From an uncultured Bacilli bacterium (lineage in GTDB: Bacteria; Bacillota_I; Bacilli_A; RF39; UBA660), in assembly GCA_947627145.1 (NCBI GenBank), contig CANQUW010000067.1, positions 1-5,392 on the forward strand: a DNA stretch of 5,392 nt, in the 5' to 3' direction. The notes under the pieces were generated by a model. That model had not been told where the DNA came from. It did no database searches and worked only from the letters and a program-made list of their open reading frames with translations. How positions within the stretch are numbered: position 1 is the stretch's first letter; the number at the start of each line of letters is the position of its first letter. The translations under genes were made by a program, and so were the position numbers. This document shows positions 1 to 4,639 of the stretch, one piece after another.

Positions 1-444
1 ACAGTAATAATAAGACCAGTAGAAGGAAAAAGTGGAATAGTACCTGATAAGAGAAATTATAAAATAATGTTTAGAAATACTAAACAAGCAGAAGATACAA
101 CAGTTTATTTCAATGAACAACCAGTCCAAGCTTTGTGTGGAGTAGATGGAAATGACTTTGTTGTCTATATAAAAGATGCTCCAACAGTATCTCAAATAAC
201 AATAAACTGTAAAGGACAAGATATTGAAATAGATGCTGTAAGACTAATCAATGATGATGTAAAAAGTATCTTACAAGATTTAAAAATAGAAACATACATT
301 AAAGAAAAAATAGATGAAATAATGTTTAGTGATATATCAATTCAAAAGAAAAGAATTGAAATTAGAAAACTAAGAAAAAAAGGACTATCAAAAGAATATA
401 TGGATCTATTCTTAAAACTACTTCAATATATCGCAGAAGTATAA
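1..444 (+). CDS. C-terminal part of a probable GH31 family glycoside hydrolase (5'-truncated)
   Basis: The reading frame is open from base 1 to a TAA at 442-444, giving 147 visible residues. The ATG at 67 lacks a convincing ribosome binding site and homologous-looking sequence continues upstream of it, so I treat it as internal and the real start as outside the window. The first 75 or so residues look like a small beta-sandwich: IRPVEGKSGIVPDKRNYKI, then alternating beta strands to about VSQITINCKG. This resembles the DUF5110-type domain at the C-terminus of Bacillota GH31 alpha-glucosidases and alpha-xylosidases, which hydrolyse alpha-linked sugars from oligosaccharide ends. Residues 78-147 form a basic, probably helical tail (KKKRIEIRKLRKKGL, ending LLQYIAEV). 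The GH31 catalytic barrel and its acidic residues are not in the window, so assignment rests only on recalled similarity of the accessory domain. Substrate cannot be inferred. The next gene follows after 15 nt and may share its transcript. Confidence 0.62.
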   Translation, partial: TVIIRPVEGKSGIVPDKRNYKIMFRNTKQAEDTTVYFNEQPVQALCGVDGNDFVVYIKDAPTVSQITINCKGQDIEIDAVRLINDDVKSILQDLKIETYIKEKIDEIMFSDISIQKKRIEIRKLRKKGLSKEYMDLFLKLLQYIAEV

Positions 445-459
445 ATAGAGAGGTTAATT

Positions 460-1242
460 ATGAATGAAAATGAGAGAATAGATGATTTAAAAGAATCTAC
501 AAAACAAATTGCAAAAGAGATTATAGAAAATAATGAAACACAAATTGATGATGGTAACACAGAATTTGATGCTGAAAGATTTAATAAAGAAGTTAATCAA
601 AGAATACAAGAAGAAATTGAAAAAAATAATGAACAAAGAGAGCAAAAAATTAAAAAGTTTGACGAAGAAAAACATGAAATGAAAAAAAGAGAAATACTAA
701 TGGATAATACATTTGATATGTTAGAAGGTATGAAAGAAATACCACATCAAACTAAACTTCATAATATTGCTATAAGTTATAATAATGCTAAAAGCGAAAT
801 AGAAGGAATGCTAAAAAGAAAAGGTAAAGATCCATTTAGAAATTCTTTGTATGATATATCTTCATGGTATTTAATGGACTTATTACAATCAGGTCTGGAA
901 AACTTAAATCTTTATATAAGTTCTACCGAAAAGGTTATTAGATTATTGCCTAAAATAGAAATTACAGAAAAAATAAATTATTTAGAAAAATATTTAAAAA
1001 CGTATGAAGATATCAATTCAAAAATATGTGATTTTTCAATTGATAAAGATGCCGAAAAAGCTTTTAACTTATATAGAAACCATTGTGAAGAAAATGGCAA
1101 AAATGGAGGCTATAATGTTTTTTGGGATATAGATGTTAATGAATATATAGAAAAATGTAATAATGAATTACAAGATTTAGGTTTTAATACCAGAATTCCA
1201 TATGAAGTAATCAAAAATGAAAATTCAGGAAAAAAGCTGTAA
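460..1242 (+). CDS. Hypothetical soluble protein, coiled-coil-like N-terminal region (260 aa)
   Basis: I do not recognise this protein. The ATG at 460 is preceded by a Shine-Dalgarno-like GAGAGG at 448-453 with a 6-nt spacer, which supports this start. It has no signal peptide and no membrane segment, so it is probably cytoplasmic. Residues 1-85 are extremely rich in Glu, Lys, Asn and Gln and poor in hydrophobic residues (for example EEIEKNNEQREQKIKKFDEE), suggesting a long charged helix or coiled coil with a disordered start. Residues 90-260 are more globular and probably alpha-helical, with conserved-looking stretches such as NSLYDISSWYLMDLLQSGLE (about 128-147) and a Cys/Gly-containing segment near 209-217. 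No catalytic signature is evident. It lies 15 nt after the GH31-like gene and just ahead of a terminator, so it is probably the last gene of that transcript. A structural, phage-like or regulatory role cannot be told apart from the sequence. Confidence 0.75.
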   Translation: MNENERIDDLKESTKQIAKEIIENNETQIDDGNTEFDAERFNKEVNQRIQEEIEKNNEQREQKIKKFDEEKHEMKKREILMDNTFDMLEGMKEIPHQTKLHNIAISYNNAKSEIEGMLKRKGKDPFRNSLYDISSWYLMDLLQSGLENLNLYISSTEKVIRLLPKIEITEKINYLEKYLKTYEDINSKICDFSIDKDAEKAFNLYRNHCEENGKNGGYNVFWDIDVNEYIEKCNNELQDLGFNTRIPYEVIKNENSGKKL

Positions 1243-1262
1243 CAAAATTACAATAATAATAT

Positions 1263-1292
1263 GCAAGTATCATAAGGTACTTGCTTTTTTTT
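1263..1292 (+). terminator. Rho-independent terminator after the 260-aa gene
   Basis: GCAAGTA at 1263-1269 pairs perfectly with TACTTGC at 1278-1284. T1270-G1277 and C1271-G1276 can extend this to a 9-bp stem around an ATAA tetraloop. Eight T residues follow directly at 1285-1292. It sits 20 nt after the TAA of the upstream gene and separates the left transcript from the leuS operon. Confidence 0.9.
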
Positions 1293-1308
1293 CACTTTCT
1301 GTTATAAT
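1281..1308 (+). promoter_or_regulatory. Sigma-A-type promoter of the T-box/leuS operon
   Basis: A perfect -10 hexamer TATAAT lies at 1303-1308. The best -35 is TTGCTT at 1281-1286 with a 16-bp spacer, matching the consensus TTG. This -35 overlaps the 3' arm and T-run of the preceding terminator. Transcription would start near 1315, just upstream of T-box stem I. The -10 is convincing; the -35 is a weaker inference. Confidence 0.7.
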
Positions 1309-1320
1309 ATTAATAGTTTT

Positions 1321-1530
1321 TGAATGTGAGAAATAGTAGTAATTATCTAACCTTATTAAAAGAGAATTTGTGGTTGGTGAAAACAAATATAAGAAGATAA
1401 TGAACTTGATTTCTATTAAAACACATTATGGGTAAGACCAATATATCTTAATAAAGCCGCATGAATAATTCATGAAATAAGGTGGTACCGCGAACAATTC
1501 GTCCTTATGAAGTTGCGGTATTTTTTATTT
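1321..1530 (+). promoter_or_regulatory. T-box riboswitch, leucine (CUU specifier), controlling the leuS operon
   Basis: The leader senses uncharged tRNA-Leu and switches between termination and read-through. Stem I folds by hand: AATGTG 1323-1328 with CACATT 1422-1427, AATAG 1332-1336 with CTATT 1413-1417, TTATCT 1343-1348 with AGATAA 1395-1400, and ATTTGT 1366-1371 with ACAAAT 1383-1388. The specifier loop lies between the second and third helices, with AGTA on the left (1338-1341) and GAA-CTT-G on the right. This places a CUU Leu codon at 1405-1407 followed by the usual purine. The AGAGA at 1361-1365 and apical loop GGTTGGTGAAA at 1372-1382 match the AG bulge and distal loop that dock on the tRNA elbow. 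A hairpin CATGAA/TTCATG (1460-1474) precedes the T-box core AAGGTGGTACCGCG at 1479-1492. AAGG 1479-1482 can pair with CCTT 1503-1506 to form the antiterminator. The bulge UGGU would pair with a tRNA ending ACCA, consistent with the A73 discriminator of tRNA-Leu. This accounts for most of the roughly 300 nt without a gene between 1243 and 1543. Confidence 0.95.
1486..1530 (+). terminator. Regulated intrinsic terminator of the leucine T-box
   Basis: TACCGCGA at 1486-1493 pairs with TTGCGGTA at 1513-1520 (8 bp, one G-U). An upper helix TTCGT 1498-1502 / ATGAA 1507-1511 is closed by a CCTT loop, and TTTTTTATTTT follows at 1521-1531. Its 5' arm is the 3' half of the T-box core and its loop is the antiterminator partner CCTT. 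The two structures are therefore mutually exclusive, as expected for a transcription-attenuating T-box. Confidence 0.92.
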
Positions 1531-1543
1531 TAAGGAGGTAAAT

Positions 1544-1897
1544 ATGGAAGAAATAGTAATGTTTATAATGACATTTCTACTGGTATATATCTTTTATCAA
1601 ATATTTATTATTAAAGTTGGTAAAAGAAGAAACAGTAAAAAAAGACCAGCTGAAGTCAATTATTTAATTTATAAATATAATATAGATATAAAGAAAATAG
1701 ACTACAAGAAATTTCTAAATGTAGTAGCAATTACTAGCTCATTAGATATTTCCCTGATTGTAAGTATAGTATCAATTATAAAAAGTATGCTTATTCAATT
1801 AGTAGTTGCTTTAGTAATTGTAATACCATTATTTTTACTAAGTTATCACTTAGTAGCAAAATATTATATAAAGAAAGGATATGTTAAAAATGTATGA
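1544..1897 (+). CDS. Small membrane protein of unknown function, first gene of the T-box-leuS operon (117 aa)
   Basis: The start is well supported by a near-perfect Shine-Dalgarno AAGGAGGT at 1532-1539, 4 nt before the ATG. I see three hydrophobic segments: residues about 4-23, 57-79 and 82-105. Between the first and second lies a basic loop (KVGKRRNSKKRPAEV, then NYLIYKYNIDIKKIDYKKF). By the positive-inside rule that loop and the short basic C-terminus (KYYIKKGYVKNV) would face the cytoplasm, giving an N-out, C-in topology. There is no cleavable signal peptide and no obvious catalytic or metal-binding residue set. I do not recognise the family. The gene lies directly behind a leucine T-box and its TGA (1895-1897) overlaps the leuS start by 8 nt, so it is co-regulated with, and probably translationally coupled to, LeuRS. 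A role tied to leucine supply or to tRNA charging is conceivable, but nothing in the protein itself shows it. Confidence 0.85.
   Translation: MEEIVMFIMTFLLVYIFYQIFIIKVGKRRNSKKRPAEVNYLIYKYNIDIKKIDYKKFLNVVAITSSLDISLIVSIVSIIKSMLIQLVVALVIVIPLFLLSYHLVAKYYIKKGYVKNV
1874..1879 (+). promoter_or_regulatory. Ribosome binding site that decides the leuS start
   Basis: AAAGGA lies inside the last codons of the membrane-protein gene. It is only 1 nt from the ATG at 1881, too close to be used efficiently, but 10 nt from the ATG at 1890. The start at 1890 is therefore preferred. It also gives the N-terminus MYDFKKIEKKWQ, typical of bacterial LeuRS. Confidence 0.75.
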
Positions 1898-4301
1898 TTT
1901 TAAAAAAATAGAAAAGAAATGGCAAGATTATTGGAAAGAAAATAAAACTTTTAAAGCAATAACTGGTTCAAAAAAAGAACCATATTATATATTAGTAGAA
2001 TTCCCTTATCCAAGTGGATCAGGACTACATGTTGGACATGTTAGAAGTTATACTGCTCAAGATGCAATTGCGAGAATGAAAAGAATGCAAGGATATAATG
2101 TTTTATATCCAATGGGATGGGATGCTTTTGGAGCACCAGCTGAACAATACGCAATAAAAAATCACGTTCACCCAAGTAAAGGAGTACGAGAGAGTATAAA
2201 AACATTCAAAGGACAAATGGAAACTTTAGGTTTTTCATTTGATTGGGATAGAGAATTCGCAACAACAGACCCCGATTATTATAAATGGACTCAATGGCAA
2301 TTCTTACAATTTTATAAACACAATATGGCATATAAAGAAAAGGTTCCAGTAAATTGGTGTCCTACTTGTAAGACAGTTTTATCAAATGAAGATGCTGCCG
2401 GTGGAGTTTGTGAAAGATGTGGAAGTAGTGTTATCCAAAAGGAAAAAAGTCAATGGATGTTAAGAATGAGTGATTATGCTGAAGACTTACTTAAAGGACT
2501 TGATGACACTAACTTCGCAGAACGTGTTAAGCTTGGTCAAATTAACTGGATTGGAAAGTCTACTGGAGTAGAAGTAGATATAGAAATAAAAGGTGGAGGA
2601 AAATTCTCAATCTTTACAACTTGTATTGAAACAATTTATGGTATTACTTTCTTTGTAATCGCACCAGATGGAAAATTAATACAAGAATTAATGCCAAGAA
2701 TTAAAAACAAAGATGAAGTTAATGCCTATATCGAAGAAACTAAAAAGAAATCTAACATGGATAGAACAGAACTTAATAAAGGTAAAACTGGATGCTTAGT
2801 AGAAGGAATTACTGCAATAAATCCTGTTAATGGAAAAGAAGTTCCTATCTATTTAGGAGATTTTGTTTTAGGAGATTATGGAACAGGTGCTGTAATGGCA
2901 GTTCCAAGTCATGACCAAAGAGACTTCGAATATGCAAAAGCTCATAATATTCCAATGCTTCAAGTAATAGATGGAAGAGAAACAGAAAGTAGTGCCTTTG
3001 AAAAACAAGATTACTTAGGTAAAGGATGTAAATTAATAAATAGTGAAGAGTTTACTGGTCTTACAGTAGAAGAAGCAAAAGAAAAAATTACAGAAAAACT
3101 AGAAAAAGAAGGAATAGGTAGAAAAGTAAATAACTATAAAATGAGAGATTGGATTTTCTCAAGACAAAGATTCTGGGGAGAACCAATTCCAATGATAGAT
3201 TGTCCAAAATGTGGATGGGTTCCAATGGATGAAAAAGATTTACCACTTTTACTTCCAGATGTTGCGGAATATGAACCAACAGAAAATGGAGAAAGTCCAC
3301 TTGCGAACATCACAGATTGGGTAAATTGTAAATGTCCAAAATGTGGAGGAGATGCAAAACGTGAAACAGATACTATGCCTAACTGGGCAGGTTCATCTTG
3401 GTATTTCTTAAGATTTATGGACCCACACAATGATAAAGAATTTGTTTCAATGGATGCTATGAAATATTGGAATAGAGTTGACTGGTATAATGGTGGAATG
3501 GAACATACTGCAAGACACTTATTATATGCAAGATTCTGGGTACAATTCTTATACAACATTGGACTTGTTCCTAAAAAAGAAATGATTTGGACAAGAGTAA
3601 GTCATGGTATGATTTTAGGCTCTAATGGAGAAAAGATGAGTAAATCAAAAGGTAATGTAGTAAATCCAGATGATGTAGTAAATGAATTTGGCGCAGATGC
3701 TTTAAGAATATATGAAATGTTTATAGGTGACTATCAACAAGATGCAAGTTGGTCTACTGATTCTCTAAGAGGATGTAAACGTTTCATAGATAAAATTATT
3801 CGTATGAAAGATAAAGTGGTAGATAAAGAAGAGTATACTCCATCTCTTGAAAATATTATTCATAAAACAATAAAAAAAGTAGAAAACGATTTACAAACAA
3901 TGTCTTATAACACAGCAGTTTCTTCTTTAATGATTTTAGTAAATAACTATGATGAACAAAAAGAAATAACAAAAGCTGATTATAAATTATTACTTACTTT
4001 ATTAAATCCAATCGCCCCACATTTTACAGAAGAGTTAAACGAAGAGTTAGGATACTCTCCTATATGTGAAGGAGAATGGCCAACTTATGATGAAGAAAAA
4101 ACAATTGATACTACAAAAGATATCGCAGTTCAAGTAAATGGAAAAGTAAGAGGTACAATTACAATAAATATAAATGACGATGAAGAAACAATTAAAGATA
4201 AAGCAATGAAAGAAGAAAATGTAATACGTCATATTGAAGGAAAAGAAATAGTAAAAGTAATTGTTATCAAAGGTAAGATAGTAAATATTGTTGTAAAATA
4301 A
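1890..4301 (+). CDS. leuS: Leucyl-tRNA synthetase
   Basis: This class I synthetase charges tRNA-Leu with leucine using ATP, in the cytoplasm. From the ATG at 1890 it has 803 residues, the usual length for Gram-positive LeuRS; a start at 1881 would add MLK but is badly spaced from the ribosome binding site. Visible in order are the HIGH-type motif HVGH at 47-50 within FPYPSGSGLHVGH, a zinc-binding-like CPTC...CERC (Cys157, 160, 174, 177), and the CP1 editing domain (about 225-415). Next come the return to the catalytic core (SRQRFWGEPIP from 424), a second Cys cluster (Cys438, 441, 482, 485), GSSWYFLR at 501-508, KMSKS at 582-586, a helical anticodon-binding domain and a C-terminal domain (VQVNGKVRG at 747-755). 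In the editing domain the threonine-rich motif reads TTCIET at 243-248 where TTRPDT is usual, yet the final Thr248 and the HDQRD aspartate (Asp342) are kept. The gene is expressed from the upstream leucine T-box promoter and ends at a strong terminator. Confidence 0.98.
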   Translation: MYDFKKIEKKWQDYWKENKTFKAITGSKKEPYYILVEFPYPSGSGLHVGHVRSYTAQDAIARMKRMQGYNVLYPMGWDAFGAPAEQYAIKNHVHPSKGVRESIKTFKGQMETLGFSFDWDREFATTDPDYYKWTQWQFLQFYKHNMAYKEKVPVNWCPTCKTVLSNEDAAGGVCERCGSSVIQKEKSQWMLRMSDYAEDLLKGLDDTNFAERVKLGQINWIGKSTGVEVDIEIKGGGKFSIFTTCIETIYGITFFVIAPDGKLIQELMPRIKNKDEVNAYIEETKKKSNMDRTELNKGKTGCLVEGITAINPVNGKEVPIYLGDFVLGDYGTGAVMAVPSHDQRDFEYAKAHNIPMLQVIDGRETESSAFEKQDYLGKGCKLINSEEFTGLTVEEAKEKITEKLEKEGIGRKVNNYKMRDWIFSRQRFWGEPIPMIDCPKCGWVPMDEKDLPLLLPDVAEYEPTENGESPLANITDWVNCKCPKCGGDAKRETDTMPNWAGSSWYFLRFMDPHNDKEFVSMDAMKYWNRVDWYNGGMEHTARHLLYARFWVQFLYNIGLVPKKEMIWTRVSHGMILGSNGEKMSKSKGNVVNPDDVVNEFGADALRIYEMFIGDYQQDASWSTDSLRGCKRFIDKIIRMKDKVVDKEEYTPSLENIIHKTIKKVENDLQTMSYNTAVSSLMILVNNYDEQKEITKADYKLLLTLLNPIAPHFTEELNEELGYSPICEGEWPTYDEEKTIDTTKDIAVQVNGKVRGTITININDDEETIKDKAMKEENVIRHIEGKEIVKVIVIKGKIVNIVVK

Positions 4302-4305
4302 AATA

Positions 4306-4344
4306 AAAACCAAAACAAATTAATTTATGTTTTGGTTTTCTTTT
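4306..4344 (+). terminator. Rho-independent terminator of the leuS operon
   Basis: AAAACCAAAACA at 4306-4317 pairs perfectly with TGTTTTGGTTTT at 4328-4339 (12 bp, 10-nt loop). The T-rich tract TTTTCTTTT at 4336-4344 follows, its first four T residues doubling as the end of the stem. It begins 4 nt after the leuS stop. The A-tract in front and T-tract behind would let it work in both directions, but no gene on the other strand needs it. Confidence 0.88.
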
Positions 4345-4390
4345 ATTATTAATAAAACTATTTTCAACAATTTCTGTGGAAAAAATATTT

Positions 4391-4396
4391 TATAAT
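4391..4396 (+). promoter_or_regulatory. Candidate -10 element for the Cse60-like gene
   Basis: A perfect TATAAT lies 18 nt before the start codon and 46 nt beyond the end of the leuS terminator, where a new promoter is expected. No good -35 hexamer is present at 16-18 bp spacing (AATTTC at 4369-4374 is the nearest). With a start near 4403 the transcript would begin close to the ribosome binding site AGGTGA (4403-4408). The surrounding sequence is so AT-rich that a chance match is possible. Confidence 0.45.
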
Positions 4397-4414
4397 ATAT
4401 TTAGGTGAATATAT

Positions 4415-4585
4415 ATGAAAGTAAAAATATTTGATGAAGAAAATGAAGAAGAATTACAAGAAAAAATTAATGAGTTTTTAGAAGAAACAGATAAAGAAAT
4501 ATTAGATATTAAATATCAAGTAAGTGCATGTGTATTCGGAGAAGAACAGATATATTGTTTTTCAGCTATGATAATATATTATTAA
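4415..4585 (+). CDS. Cse60/DUF2758-like small protein (56 aa)
   Basis: A complete short gene runs from an ATG at 4415 with AGGTGA at 4403-4408 (6-nt spacer) to a TAA at 4583-4585. The product starts MKVKIFDEENEEELQEKINE and contains DIKYQVSACV (31-40) and EEQIYCFSAMIIYY (43-56). This layout, an acidic helix followed by D-I-K-Y-x-V and a closing Q-I-Y-C-F-S-A strand, matches what I recall of the Cse60 family (DUF2758). The family is named after a sigma-E-controlled Bacillus subtilis sporulation gene but is also found in non-spore-formers, and its molecular role is unknown. The protein is acidic and has no signal peptide or membrane segment, so it is probably cytoplasmic. It stands alone between the leuS terminator and the FemABX gene. 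No sigma-E-type promoter is evident, so a sporulation link should not be assumed. Confidence 0.82.
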   Translation: MKVKIFDEENEEELQEKINEFLEETDKEILDIKYQVSACVFGEEQIYCFSAMIIYY

Positions 4586-4599
4586 GTTTTAAAAAAATA

Positions 4600-4608
4600 T
4601 GCTATAAT
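4600..4608 (+). promoter_or_regulatory. Extended -10 promoter for the FemABX-like gene
   Basis: TGCTATAAT at 4600-4608 is an extended -10 (TGn followed by a perfect TATAAT), 31 nt before the start codon. There is no strong -35, which an extended -10 can tolerate. No terminator is visible between the Cse60-like stop and this site, so read-through from the upstream gene is also possible. Confidence 0.6.
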
Positions 4609-4639
4609 ATTTATATACTTGGATAAAGGAGAAAGTAAA

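Noticed and set aside
67..444. A complete 125-residue gene beginning at the ATG at 67
   Set aside because: The frame is open to base 1, the residues upstream fit the same beta domain, and no ribosome binding site precedes 67; it is the end of a larger gene.
487..675. Minus-strand 62-residue reading frame rich in Phe and Leu
   Set aside because: It is the antisense image of the Lys/Glu/Asn-rich coding sequence at 460-1242, where AAA and GAA codons read as TTT and TTC; there is no ribosome binding site or family-like content.
1263..1284. Short inverted repeat as a possible operator or attachment site
   Set aside because: It is directly followed by eight T residues and sits 20 nt after a stop codon, so an intrinsic terminator explains it fully.
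3088..3559. Two minus-strand reading frames within leuS
   Set aside because: Both lie wholly inside the LeuRS catalytic region and are explained as shadows of that conserved coding sequence.
4047..4313. Minus-strand 88-residue hydrophobic-looking reading frame
   Set aside because: It overlaps the Lys/Glu-rich end of leuS and runs into the terminator stem; its Phe/Tyr/Ile bias is a by-product of AT-rich antisense sequence.
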